Below are positions 36,084 through 48,005 of a stretch of 64,000 bases of DNA, in pieces. Source of the DNA: Osmia lignaria lignaria (taxonomy: Eukaryota; Arthropoda; Insecta; Hymenoptera; Megachilidae); the NCBI RefSeq assembly GCF_051020975.1, contig NC_135043.1:8742001-8806000 (forward strand), written 5' to 3'. How positions within the stretch are numbered: the stretch's first letter is position 1; each line of letters begins with the position of its first letter. The translations under genes and the position numbers were made by a program. The notes under the pieces were generated by a model. That model did not search any database and had not been told where the DNA came from. It was given only the letters and a program-made list of their open reading frames with translations.

Positions 36084-38260
36084 CGAAGGTCGTTAGTTGT
36101 GAATGGAACGGTAGGCGCGACTGCGAGATAGCAAACACCCTTTCGCTGGCAGGAAACGTTGCAAAACACAAAGGAAGTTTCGAAGCGTTTGCGAGTGCAC
36201 CGCATTTCCCGCGATCATACGCGTATCGAGGCCGCGCTTCAGCGATCAGAACCGCTACAAAAGCGTCGAATGCTTGTGCCCGGTTTCACTTGTGTCCGTT
36301 TCCAATCGGTCGAGCCTGTGAGCATCGAAATAAAGTCGAAGGGACTCGATGGAGAGTAGTCGATCAAAAGAAGAAAGAGCCTTGTGTGCCCGGTCACCCT
36401 CTTACGGTGAAACGAATTTAAACCAGGGTGGCCATCGCCACGTTTTCCAATTGATCCGAAGCCGCTCTTCTGGGTCGTGATCAAAACTCCGGTATACCGA
36501 ATTTGATCTGCTGAAAGCTTCTTGTAATTGGACGTAATGCCCTCGCCTACCACGGAATACGTGTTTCGAGGTGAAAGGGGTTTGGAAAAAGCGACTCGTA
36601 GAAAATGCTCGAAGGAAAGATTGGGTCGAGAGGGGGATGGGTCGTCGGGGGAGAACGGAGAAAATAAGAGAGGGCTCGACGTAGCCGTCCGAGACGGCTG
36701 TTGCGAATTCGATTGTCCTCCGGCTGGAGGATGTCCTTCTCTTTCTCTTTTCGCATCCTCCACGCGCCTTGATATATCCACGGCCCCTATTTTCCACGCG
36801 GTCCGCAGTTACCCTCGCGGGCATTGCCGCTGGTCTCACGAGGAACCTATCCTACCAGCGCGCGAAACCTCTCCAAATAAAGTCCCTCCGCGTTTGGGGG
36901 ACGGCATCAATTTTTCGCTCGTTGCACCTGCGGCTTTCGGGGCCAACCTACCCCCGTCGATCAGGGAAACCTGTTCGACGCCCGATCGCTGGTCAGACGC
37001 TTAAGGGTGATGCTCTGTTATGCGGTCGAATAAAGGTGATAGGTGACACGCGACCATTCATTCCGAATTTGCTTATAGAACTCAGAGATTTTTCTTTACT
37101 TTTTATTCTTTTACTGTATAATGGAGGAGAAGAAGTAGAAATGTTGACATTTATCAAGTTCAGATATTAGCTTTTAACCCTTGAAAATTTACCTAATTTT
37201 GTATTTTATATTCTTTTCATCTTAGTACAAAATTGATTACGTTTATCTTTGAAATGAAATTATTTGTAGGTAATATAATTAACTAAAAACACAACGAATC
37301 TGTAAATATTTGTTTTTGAAAATAATAAAAGAAATTATAGGGTGTTAATATTTGACTAAATCGATAACAGATCTGATAAAATCGATCGACATTTATTTCG
37401 ATTTTTCATCGTTAAAAAAAACAGGTATCGATAAACACGTACGTTTTGGAAAAGATCGTACGTTGAAACCGAAAGTGACCTATCACGGATGAAATTGATA
37501 AACTTTATTGAATTATCTTATTTTTTGTACGATTTTTACAAATAAAAGTAGTATCGGAAAAAATTTGCGCGACGTGTAAAATATTTGATGCAGAAACTAA
37601 AAGCCTCCCATGTTTGAACGAGTTGATAGATTTGATTGAATTGTTCAACTTGCGGTCGATTTTTTTTTTTTCTCGAAAAAAGATGTTTCGAAACACGTTA
37701 AATCAAGTGTAAAAGATATCAGACCAAAATTTAATCGGCTTAAACGAATTAAATATAATTAGACTAATTAAATATTATTATATTCAAATTATTTACAAAT
37801 TAAAACTGAAAAGCATTTCGATCAAATCGCTCATAAATCATATTTCTGCTTTAATTTTTTTTAAATGAATCAATAAAAGGCTAATATAATTCATAAAAAT
37901 TAAATGTGATGAATAAACATTTCAACTTTACCTTTACAAAATTGTCATTATTTGTTATTAAAAATTATAACTACTATATTATAATTTTTATTAAACTTCC
38001 TTTTTTTGGCTCGAATTTGAATTTAATTTTGTATTTCATATTATTATAACTTCTATCCTTAATTTCTACAATGTATTTCCAAATTTCTACATAAACATTT
38101 CCTTTCAGTTTTAAAATCTGCAAAATTTACATCTAAACGAGTTGCTGAAAATTACAAAATTTTATGTATACGTTTTAATAAATCCGCCAAAAAATATAAA
38201 ACATCCGAAAAGAAACAAAGGCAAATAAATGTTGTTCTAACAATAAAACAAATCAAGCAT
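36084..38260. other. GC-rich island then strongly AT-rich stretch
   Basis: The part from 36,100 to 37,060 is GC/CpG-rich with overlapping frames on both strands (180, 145 and 159 codons), which argues against any single one being coding. It shows a purine block at 36,590-36,680 and a pyrimidine block at 36,710-36,760. The part from 37,080 to 38,260 is among the most AT-rich in the window, with no frame of note. TTAACCCTTG at 37175 may be a diverged MITE end. Confidence 0.4.
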
Positions 38261-40400
38261 CCGGTGTATTCATTTCCGGTGTCTTGATTTTATGGCGATC
38301 GAACGAAAACATATGATCGAAGACATCGATCGACTGGGGATTGGTATCGTGAAAAATAGCACAGGACAATCGGGGATGGCAAGTCGAAAAGCAAAAACGC
38401 GCCACGTGTTGCGTTCGAAATAAATAGCTTGGCCGCGTAATAATGTAAACAGTATAACAATCATCGGCATTATGTAATTATATCGGGTGCGGCGGTATTA
38501 CCGATAAAGCGGCAATACCAGTAATTTGTCGAGGTGTCAAAGTTTTCGGGGGGAAAATATCGAAAAATTAGCAACGCAACGCGATATATCGTCTCTCTCG
38601 CCTCGCTTCTGCGGCTCGCTGGATATTATCAGATGGAGTATTGCCAACAGGTGATTCCGAAAATAACAATAATTTAATTTCCTGAATATGTGGGTCACGA
38701 GGACTTTCGATTTCACGGCCGACGTGTTAATTAACGATAAGTATTACCCTGTCCGTCTCCCGATCAATCCACGAATCCCTATGACCATTTTCAAAATCCC
38801 AATCTTCCAACATTATTTTCATAGGCTAATTAGAAAGCACCGATGCATAATGCAGCGTAACCGTCCGATTATTATTTCTGTAACCCAATAACAGTTTTCG
38901 AAATTGCGAATTTCAACGAGAGGGTAATTCGATTCGAACGGGGCAGAAATTCGTGGCACCGGTATCGATTATCACCTGGAACATATAATTTCGAATTACC
39001 GAACGGGTTAGGAGAGATTCGAAGCTGAAAAAAGAAGAAACAAGGATATCGTTCCCGGTTAACCCTCCGTTCGACCGAGATGCATCTCCAGAATACAATC
39101 ATCCCCTGGAAAAGCCCGAGAGGCTCGTACAGCAACCGGAGATCTCCCAAACACGAATGTATTTTTAAAGTAAAACGTTAGTGCCTAATGTTCGTCCGCA
39201 TTTTGCGCTTAATACAGGATCGTAGGGGGAATCAAGGGAATAAGAGCGGCTGAGTGAGTCGCCGATGTGTGTGCGTGTGTGTTAGAAAGGGGGGTGAGAG
39301 GGTCGACGGTGTCCCGCAAAGGGTGGAGAGAAACGCCAGAGGGAAAGAGTAAAGGATAGAATAGAGGGTGGAAGGATCGCGGGCGTCGGTGGTAGAAACC
39401 CCTTCGAGCTATCTCGTGGTAGGGCTGTTTTTCGCGGCTCGCAAAATGGCCGCCACCCCCACCATTTGGCTATGCATCGGTTAGAGGGTGTACAGGACTC
39501 GAATTTTCTCCGTCCTGCTCTCTTTCTATCCGGTTGTTCGTTCGTTCGTTCGCCGTTCGTTCGTCGTTCGTTCGTACACCCCCTCTATCACGGCACAGCT
39601 CCAGCCTCTTTCAACCCTCTCCTATCGGTCCCCTGACTACAATATACCCCTCTACTTTCTGTTTTCCACCACCATTCTTGCCGTTCTCTCGCCCCTTCTC
39701 CACGAGCGCAGCGCCACCGGTGGCAACTAGGAACCATCCTTTCTCGGTTTCTCTCTTTTCAACCCCCTTTAATATTCTCTCTTCCCATCCTTTTTCCACC
39801 ACCCTCTTCGCTCCGTCTCGTTTTTTCACGGCCTCCGTTTAACTCCTCCCGCCGTTTCTACCCTCCTACCCCTTTCGACCGACCCTGTCTTCCGTCTCTT
39901 TTTCAACCCCTCCTCGCCCCCTCGACGTCAGTCTCGTACCACGTACACCAGTACACGGTGTTCCGGCGAGGTCGTGCATGAATATTGTTACGTAGAACGC
40001 GAATGAAATTTATAACTAATTACGGGAAAAGTTTAGATGACCGTCGGGCCGTTCGGCGGCCGGAAAAAGGGGTGACCTGATGCTCGTCGAGGAGCGTACA
40101 CAGAAGCTAGACGGACGCCGGGCCGCTGAGACACGTGGAGATGCGAGGGGGTTGTGGGATCCGGTATGAAACCCGTTTCGGTTGGACAGTTGGGAGTTGT
40201 GCCGGTATAGAAACCAAATTACATTAATTAGGGTATTAAGCGTCCTTGGTCGCGCGAGCAGGAAAAAAAAAATGGACGGGGGCGGTCGGAGAAGAAGGGT
40301 CGACGCCGGACGCCGCGGTGAACGCGGCTTAAGACGGATTCCACGCTTTTCGCGTCACAGAGAATTTAAAAGCGCGTTGCACCGCCCTGTCTAATTAGCG
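38261..40400. other. CpG island with purine-to-pyrimidine switch
   Basis: The part from 39,180 to 39,400 is purine-rich on the plus strand and 39,490-39,940 is strongly pyrimidine-rich. TTCAACCC(C/T) occurs at 39610, 39758 and 39902. An imperfect TTCG/GTTC tetranucleotide cluster lies at 39537-39574 and a GT-rich run at 39265-39283. Frames here (81, 103 and 73 codons) are Pro/Ser-rich shadows. This could be a promoter or an origin-like region; no gene is supported. Confidence 0.4.
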
Positions 40401-41082
40401 TTTACCCCGATAGCTGAAATTTCATGACTGATGAAGAGAGTTGTAATGAACGAGCCTCTTGTATCGCGGATCGTTTATTGATCCAACAGAAATACCCGTC
40501 GAAACTGTGCGCATTCGATGTTACGGTGGATTTTCAAATCACGCGTTACATCTTACGATCATGAAACTAGAGAAATTAGCAATCAAGAAAGAAACACTTG
40601 ATATTTGTCTCGCTGAGTTAGTATGCGATCTTTCGTGATAAATCAAAGGCCTCAGCTATATTTTCATATAATTTATTCTGAAAATGTCCATTTTAATTCT
40701 CTTAAATCTGAGTCCTTTGATTTTTCGAAACGCCCTTCGACCGCATATTATCGCACTGATTGACTTCCGGTCATATTTTTTACCGGTACGCTTCCGCACA
40801 AAGCACCAGTTCATGATTCAATCATGAAAAATCATGGCCGTACAAGGGCGTTCACTCCTCCGCGCCCCTCGCACGCGGCTGGAAAAAATTGTTTGGAACA
40901 TTTCTGAACGGCCCTCGACCGTGTACAGATTCCAGATTTTCCAATTTATGTAACGCACATATTACTTTTCCCGGTTGTGCTTAATTGCAGATTTCATTGT
41001 TCCGCTGGTTCATAGAGCAATTCTCCCTTTCATGTACATTGTACCGAAATTGCTGGAACATGTTCGACTGGCCTCGCTACCT
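40401..41082. other. Non-coding stretch
   Basis: No frame of note is present. Similar short words (GAACGGCCCTCGACCG and AAACGCCCTTCGACCG) occur near 40906 and 40727. A perfect odd palindrome is annotated separately. Confidence 0.4.
40810..40828. other. Perfect 19-bp odd palindrome
   Basis: TTCATGATT and AATCATGAA flank a single central C. It could bind a dimeric factor or be accidental. Confidence 0.35.
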
Positions 41083-41120
41083 TAACGAGATTCGCGAGCG
41101 CAAATTAGCGCGATAAAGCG
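41083..41120 (+). repeat. Conserved motif copy 1
   Basis: TAACGAGATTCGCGA followed by (G/A)CGCAA and a GCGCG block recurs at 41716-41754. About 26 of the first 30 positions match. The surrounding sequence does not align, so the similarity is confined to this motif. Confidence 0.5.
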
Positions 41121-41321
41121 ATGACTATTATAAACTACTACCTGGAACCGCTTGATTCTCGTAGATCATTTTTATCCTGCCGATCAACTACATATCCGGC
41201 GATTCATTTTACGAAGGTATTTGCATCGATGCGTTTGGAAGAAAAGTGCCATTTATGATTTTCACTTAGACCTAAGGGATGTATGCAAGGAATTTGCAAA
41301 TTATAAAACAAATTATGTAAT

Positions 41322-41368
41322 CCTTGGATGGCGGACCACGGAGAGAGGCCCAATTTTGCTTTAATTCC
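41322..41368 (-). mobile_element. Right-arm fragment of the TTAA-flanked MITE family
   Basis: On the minus strand it reads AAATTGGGCCTCTCTCC followed by GTGGTCCGCCATCCAAGG, the family right arm, but the terminal TTAA is gone. Confidence 0.55.
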
Positions 41369-41715
41369 ACGGCCATCAGAAATGACCTCCTCCTTCCAAG
41401 CAGATCGATAGCTCGTCGATTCAATCATTCTCAATCGAATCGTAAAATTCTAACACGATTTGCCATGGTGGATGAAGGGGTAACGTTTCACGTGCTAGAC
41501 CGCAAGCGGATGATCGGAGCGAGCGGACGGACGGGCAGGACTCGGCACGGCATTTCGAAATTTTTCAATTTATCCGGCGTGCTCGCGCGCGCGCTATTTC
41601 CTGACCGCGTTTAATTGCGGATCTCCCGCCGGATGTCCGGTCCGTTCGCGGGCCGAGAATCATGACTGCCGCCTTCCAAGTTTCGGGCCGAAATTACGCC
41701 AGAAACGCGGCCCGC

Positions 41716-41754
41716 TAACGAGATTCGCGAACGCAATTTGCCGCGGCTAAGTGC
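41716..41754 (+). repeat. Conserved motif copy 2
   Basis: See 41083-41120. It lies in a CpG-rich patch 630 bp downstream in the same orientation. The local duplication of a short motif suggests repeated binding sites. Confidence 0.5.
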
Positions 41755-42351
41755 GGCCAGCGACGAATTACGAATTTCGCACGATCTGCTCGCGGATGCC
41801 CACTTCGCGGGACACAATGGACGGAGGGTAACTCGATCAGGAAGCTGGTGCGACGATTTTTTCCATGGAAGGCGACCGCGAGACTCGGGCTAAATCGATC
41901 CGTATCGTATCGCCGGACAGATGCGGACGGTAATTAATTTTGACTCGTGAATCGCAACAGTCACGTCGCGGGTGAAATTTTAAAACTGTGTAGGTGATGT
42001 ATAAATTTGATCGATTCTTTGGAAAATTTCTAGTACTAATTTTAATTAGATGAAGTTCATTTTTTTTCTGTATATTTTTATTTTGACCCACGATATAAAA
42101 TTCTTTGGTACGAATAAAAAAAAAATTCAATCCCAGTACCTTAAAACGATGACAATTAGATGGATGAAAAATAGATGGCAAGAATCGATTAGAAATTGAA
42201 GAATGATCTCGGTTGAAATAACGTAGGAAAAGAAAAAAAAAAAGATTGGTAGAAACTATCAGGACTCGCGTTATGCAATCCGTTAGATGCAGCCTCGCGA
42301 ATGCATTTGCTCGCTGGAACGCGGGGCCCGATCGAACTTTCACCGTGGAAA

Positions 42352-42476
42352 GTTCGACGTGTTCCCGCCAAACCGATCAGTCAGTGTACCGTAACGTGTT
42401 TTCTCCTGACGCATCGCACGTGCCAATAAATGGGAACAGAGCAATACTTCCAGCCAGCGTTTTAAATCTCTCTAAA
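42352..42476 (+). promoter_or_regulatory. Repeated regulatory-like module A
   Basis: First of three related modules. GTTCGACG.GTTCCCGCCAAACCGATC (42352-42378) matches module C and contains an E2F-type TTCCCGCC. The 25 bases at 42407-42431 (TGACGCATCGCACGTGCC and following) are identical to module B at 43318-43342; they hold a TGACGCA bZIP-type word and a CACGTG E-box. A 168-codon minus-strand frame (41837-42343) ends just before the module and is not considered coding. Confidence 0.5.
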
Positions 42477-42849
42477 TTTCGAGCGAGGAGGATGGAAGGA
42501 TAGCCACTTGTGCGCTCTCGCAGTTCCGCTCACTTATTCGCGAGTAACAGTAACGGATGAGCGATTCGTTTCGCGAACGACAACACGGGGGGCTGAGAAG
42601 CTTTTATAATTACTTTCGACCGGAGAAATTGCAAGGGAAAATTTGCCCACGAAATTTCTGCTTTACCTTTCGTTAAACTTCGCTCTAGTTTGTAATTTGA
42701 TATTAATTATCAAATAATTTGCGCTAGGAATTTTAATCATTAAGGACCAAAAGAAAATATTGCTAGTAATTAAATTTCTCCAAATTTTATAAAACTGTAG
42801 ATGAAAAAAGAAATAATAAAGAAAAAATTATCAAACATTGAACAGTTCT

Positions 42850-42889
42850 TAAATTGATGCTTTCTCCAAGGTCCGCCATCTAAGGGTTC
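42850..42889 (+). mobile_element. Right-arm copy of the TTAA-flanked MITE family
   Basis: It reads AAATTGATGCTTTCTCC, then AAGGTCCGCCATCTAAGGG, ending GGGTTCA where GGGTTAA is expected. The left arm was not identified. Confidence 0.5.
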
Positions 42890-43269
42890 AACAAATCCTT
42901 GAAATTCCTTTTCATAAATACAATATTACAAAACAAAACTTGAAAGGAATTTCTCTTATCCCAATATTTAATGAATGCCGATTAATTTTGAAGAAGAAAG
43001 AAAATTAATTGCCAGGAAAATGATCAAATTTGAAGGTATTCTATATTTCCTAAAGTGCAAAATTTCGGATAGATCAATCACTCGGTCGTATATCATTAAT
43101 TTAGTTCCAAGAGTGATAATAAATCCCTGTTGCAATGAAATCTCACGTTACGCGAAACTACGGTAGACGGAGCTCATCAGGTATGCCCGGGCTTATTTGT
43201 TTTATAACTTTTCTACGTCCGCTCGGTTCGGGGATTAAAGATGCGCGTCTGTCAAGTAACCTATAACAC

Positions 43270-43417
43270 CGACGGCAAATTGATCGATCCGTAGCCGTGC
43301 TATAACGTAGTTCTCCGTGACGCATCGCACGTGCCAATAAATCTACACGAAGCGAGATACCTCCTGGAACACCCTATAAATTTCTCTGATCCTCCCTCGA
43401 TGAGAGGGGGCGAGCTC
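43270..43417 (+). promoter_or_regulatory. Repeated regulatory-like module B
   Basis: Middle module. It shares the 25-bp TGACGCATCGCACGTG-containing block with module A. It also shares a downstream block with module C (CCTCCT.GAA.CA.CCT, then TAAATTTCTC(T/C)GATCCTCCC at about 43369-43396). The E2F-type block is replaced by CCGACGGCAAATTGATCGATC. It lies about 910 bp after module A. Confidence 0.5.
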
Positions 43418-43833
43418 CAGGATCCTCCCGTTTCGATGGATTCACTTTTTTCCCTGACGTTCTCTCTATTAATACATTAAAATATACATACATCATCTGT
43501 ATCTATCGGGTGATCGAGCTAAATGATCGTCGAAAACAAATTCACGGGTTACGCGTCCATTTTCTTCCTGCAACGTTATGTTCGAGAGGCTAGCTTCGGT
43601 TTTTCCATTAAAATCCTGTCAACGGGAACAATTAACGGCGCTCGGTGAAATTTTTATAGAAAAATCAACCGGAGGATCCGCGTTTCGATGACGCGAATGC
43701 GCTACCCCTCATTGGTCTTACGTTAATTCTCGGCGACCGAATTGCTCCATCGATCCGAACGTTAATAGCATCAAAGCTGGTACAATGTAGCGTGTGCATC
43801 GGTCAACCGTTAAGCACACTTTTATCCGGCAAC

Positions 43834-43970
43834 GTTCGACGGTTTCCCGCCAAACCGATCCCTGTAAACCGTGTTACCCTTCGAGTGACGCATCGTGTGT
43901 GCCAAACGAAGCAGCTCGAACGATGCCTCCTCTGAAACAGCCTGTAAATTTCTCCGATCCTCCCGCCGAA
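43834..43970 (+). promoter_or_regulatory. Repeated regulatory-like module C
   Basis: Third module, with all three blocks. The E2F-type block is at 43834-43860 (GGTTTCCCGCCAAACCGATC). TGACGCATCGTGTGTGCC follows at 43886-43903, where the E-box CACGTG has become TGTGTG. The TAAATTTCTCCGATCCTCCC block ends near 43965. Order and spacing of blocks are kept relative to modules A and B. Confidence 0.5.
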
Positions 43971-45300
43971 CTTCGAGTCGCCACGAGTAGTTGCCGTATC
44001 CTGGATAGCTTCTTCCGTCTCTCTTTTTCAACCCCCTACCTAAAGCTAATTTCGGTGTCCCGACCTCTCTCCCTTCTGTATTTTTTTATTTTTTTCGTCT
44101 TCTTCACCACCCCTCTAACTGATAAATGACCCCCCCGAACCGGATCGTGCGTCTCCGTCCGTTTCGGTTCTTACGTTCGCCGCGCTTCTCTTTTGTTATC
44201 TCGAGAGACCGATCGGTCCCGATCTCCCATCCTTGGCTAATTTTTATTTCCCCACAAGCGGCGTTTTAAAAATTACCCTCTACCCCTCGCCGGTGGACCC
44301 TTCCACCCGACCGGTGTGCACCGGTGGTGGTGGAAAAGTAGAAGGGATGATGGTTCGTCGGGGGTGGAGTTGAATTTCCCCCACCGGTTACTGGAAAAAA
44401 GAGCGAGAAAACGATTGGACGCTCGGAGATTCGGACAGAGAGAAGCTATAAAGAACAGACGGGGAGAGGAAAAAGAAAGGAAAAAGTAGGAGAGTATTTT
44501 TACCCCTCTCTCCTTTCGCCTCGAAAAGAGTCCGACGTATAATTTTATTCTTTTTTCTCTCGCTACCCTTTTTCTCTTTTTATCGCTTGTACTAGAAGAA
44601 CGTGATGTATTGCTCCGCGTGTTCCCCGTCCTCCTGTTTGGATTCGTTTTTCCCGCCAAATTCCCTGCCTACAAGCTGCTGCCACCTCTCTGTTTGGAAT
44701 TCAGCCTCGTGTCTCCTCCTCCTCCTCTTTTTTTCATTCCACCCTCCACGATCATCCCTCCCGACCGACTCTGCGGTTCACGGTCGTACGGCTTTCTTAG
44801 CTTGATTAATTATCGCGTCGAGCTGGGTGTCGGGATCTAGAGGTCCACCATTCCTCCCCCCTCTTCTTCCTCTTTTTTTGCCACCACCGTAGATCTACCC
44901 TATTTGCTCCGCTCCTTTCCCTCGGCGGTGGCGGTCGAAACGCGCCCGATAGGAGGACATTACGGGGAATTATGAAAAGGCATCCGGCTGTGAACGATTT
45001 CCCGAACAAAACGACGTCTACGGTAGGACGATTTAAAGATAAATTGACCGGGACCGAAAAGCTTTCGATTATCGGCCGGGTCTTCTCTGAACCAACGCGC
45101 AAATTATCGTTAGGAGAATTTTTGACTTTCAGATGACACGTTCGACCGTAAACGCCGCGCCGTTCGTCGCGACCGTCGTTAAAGCAATATTATGCCGAAT
45201 TATCGCGCCGTTCTTTTCTTGCCGTTCGAGGCGCAAGAATTTTTTTAATTAACTACCTCCTTCTCGAACCCTGCACATTTCGTTCTTTTGCGCGCTCGAG
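43971..45300. other. GC-rich island with pyrimidine/purine blocks
   Basis: Pyrimidine-rich at 44,010-44,110, purine-rich at 44,330-44,480 and pyrimidine-rich at 44,500-44,760. An E2F-type TTTTTCCCGCCAAA lies at 44647-44660. Inverted repeats GGTGGA/TCCACC and ACCGGTG/CACCGGT occur near 44292-44325. Frames are low complexity on both strands. No gene is supported. Confidence 0.4.
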
Positions 45301-47826
45301 GGAATCGTGAATTAATTAGCAAGATGAACTCTTGGAAAATTTCTGAACTTTGCCGGGAATTTTAAAATTTATATTGTCAGACGATTTACATTAATAAAAT
45401 TAATACTTTTGCTATTTTTGGTAATTTGAGTTATCCTTTTTTCAGCTCCTAATTAGACGAAATTCTTAGAATTCTGAAAAGTAGAAACGAATATAAAAGC
45501 TTAGTTACACAGAGCTTGTTACAACTCTTCTTTCGGGTCCCAATTATACCGAATTCTCGGAATCGGGGAAAAATTTGGAAGAACACGAACGTTTACAGAA
45601 AAGAATCAATTGATAAAAATATTGAGTGATTTCTTAATTTTAGAGAAAAATGATAAACTTAGGAATTTTTCGATGGTGCACGGATTTTGACTGAAAGGGG
45701 GGTTAATCGGAAAGTATTCCTCGAACGATCAGAGGAATCGTCGCAAGAGAAAGGGGCGGATGTTGTAGGAAGTCGAACTTTCCCAGGCGAATAATTTCGA
45801 GGATGAGATAATTAAAATGGGTCCGCGGAAAGGCTGTCAGCCGTGACGGGCAGATAGGTCGTACACGAGTCTCTAGAACGAAATTATTCTATGAATGCTG
45901 ATCGCTACGTAACGCGTATTATGCAGCAGCACGGCTGAAAGTGACAATTTTTACGTTTCGAGGGCGGCTCGCCGCTCGTTCGTCCCGCTGAAACGAGAAA
46001 TTTCCATTAGGCGACAAGGAGCCATTCATCGGCCGCTTTTTTCCTCTATTTGTTCCAATCTACGCTCGAAAGAACGCCCCAGACCTTCTCCGTCCGATTT
46101 GCAAAAATTATACCGCTCGTTTGTATACAATTATTTATATTTCTACGATTGAATCATCGTTTTGCGAATAGATAGTAATATTTGCTTCGAATGGAAATTA
46201 AATCTGAATAATAAATTTACTTTTAGTAGAATATATGATCATGGTTCGGTGCCATTTTGATATTAACATTGCAAATTACCAATTCCTAGTTTAACTAATG
46301 TAGTTCATTTTCCTATTTTTGTGCTTAAGAAGATTAATTATCAGAAAGCTATCAACCCCTGAATTATTATAAATTATGTACTATGAAATAAAATATACAA
46401 GCTCCCTCATGTACAACCCTAAAATAAAATGGTGACTACAGGAATAAGAGTTTCTTAAAAAAAAATATCGTTGGATCTTGCCGGAAATACAATGTACCTC
46501 TGTCGGCCGTTTGTCAAGGTGAATTCCGAATGACGAAACTATACCGGTATCGTGTAAACTCGTAGGGGCGTAAGGTAGTTCCGCGTCGCCCTGGTTCTTT
46601 GCTGTAGGTAAAAAAATATTTCAGAGCCAAGGGGTGAACGACGCGACACGGCTCGAGGACGGTTTCCGGGGCGGCGAGGCAAGAGGAAGGAACAGTCGAA
46701 AAGGTGCCCCACCCCAGGCTAATGGTCCAATCCGGACCGGCGGTACTTTTTGCCTACCTTTCCATCTCCACTACCACCACCGACAGCGACATCGTCACTA
46801 CCGCCACCCTAGCGACCCGCACACTTCAACGTATATTTTTCCCCTCTGAGGTCGCGGGCGAGGGTGGTTTTCCCGAGCTCCCCTCGCCTCGTGCCGGGTC
46901 TCCTCGTCCTCATCGGTCCGGTGTAGTGGTGGAAAAGGGGTCGTAGAAGGGGGGCTTCGTTGTACGGGTGTGCGCAGTACGCAACTTTTCCGCGGACGAT
47001 GGCGCCCGGCTTGGGATCAATTTCAAAATAACCTGCCTTAGACTTTCAAGGCTTTCGAATCGATTCGAATCCCTCGTACAGGATGCTGCTAACCGATTCA
47101 CGCTCTCACTTTACCACGGACACCCTCCTGTCTTCGAGGGCAAGCCTGATCCCTCGCTTAGGGCAGCTGCTCCCGTCACAACCAACTTTTGTTCTCGTGT
47201 TTTCCTACCTTCCTGTCCACCTCCTCTTTCCCTCCCCTCCTCCGCACGCTGGCTTCTCGGTCGTCGCGTGAACGCTGATCGATATACAGATGAGAAGGAT
47301 TCGATGTATGGACGGACGAGTATGAATGATAGTGTCACGCGGTCGGGGGTGTCATATGGTCTTGGCTTTAAACTGTGTCAGGGTATATCGGAGACGGGAA
47401 GAGTAATTCGTTTCTAATCGATTGGCTTCGATGCTCCATTGCTAGGAACGTCTTCTTGATAATTGATCGTGATTATAATATACACTTGGGTGCTACGTAG
47501 CCCTTCCTTAATTAAGAAGCATAGCCTCTGTCTAGGCTTTTCTTGGATGTAACTAGAATTTTAGGCCCTCTAGTCAAGTGTCTAGTGTTGTTCTATCCTA
47601 ACATCATTTTTATTTATAATTATATTTTGAATTTTAAGGACTGAGAAATGCTTGTTTAGTTATTCTAATAATTTCTGACGAGGAAGGATAAGTCCATAGG
47701 TATTTTGAGGGGTCAGCTTCAACTTGGACCCTATTAATGGACCCTACCAGTTATGCCAATGATTCTCCCTGAGTTCTTTCAAAATCAAAAGCAAGAGATA
47801 GGATGCTACACTGCTATTTTTAACTC
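45301..47826. other. AT-rich stretch with one GC-rich island
   Basis: The part from 46,480 to 47,430 is GC-rich. After an acceptor-like ATATTTCAG ending at 46624 a plus frame stays open (to 46849) and reads SQGVNDATRLEDGFRGGEAR at its start, but no donor or domain is clear. Frames on both strands overlap. The rest is AT-rich and empty. Confidence 0.35.
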
Positions 47827-48005
47827 TTAACCCCAGGTCAATCGCAATCGAAACTTACATGATGTATACAAGGATATTAAATGTGTAATTTTTAAACAAA
47901 AGGGTTTTATATATAGGGGGTAACATTTAGAAAATGAAAATAACGTGAAATATGAAATTAAATTAAAATTGAAGCTTTCTCCATGGTCTGCCGTCCGAGA
48001 GTTAA
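47827..48005 (+). mobile_element. Complete copy of the TTAA-flanked MITE family
   Basis: TTAA is present at 47827-47830 and 48002-48005. The left arm begins CCCCAGGTCAATCGCAATCG, with a short deletion of the GCGGA block relative to 34749-34935. The right arm reads AAATTAAAATTGAAGCTTTC, then TCCATGGTCTGCCGTCC and ends GAGAGTTAA. The 179-bp element is non-coding, and its interior shares the GTGTAATTTTTAAA region. Confidence 0.7.

Noticed and set aside
37175..37184. TTAACCCTTG and other isolated TTAACCC or GGGTTAA words (for example 51731, 4058, 4190)
   Set aside because: Terminal word only; no family interior or opposite end was recognised, so they are not counted as MITE copies.
41837..42343. 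168-codon minus-strand frame next to module A
   Set aside because: No domain, and it includes homopolymer-derived Phe and Lys runs. Chance is adequate.
43768..43779. CATCAAAGCTGG, resembling the complement of the miR-2 3' region
   Set aside because: The miR-2 seed complement is absent and no hairpin precursor can be drawn.
46625..46849. Possible exon after ATATTTCAG reading SQGVNDATRLEDGF
   Set aside because: No credible donor, becomes His/Arg-rich low complexity, and overlapping frames are also open.
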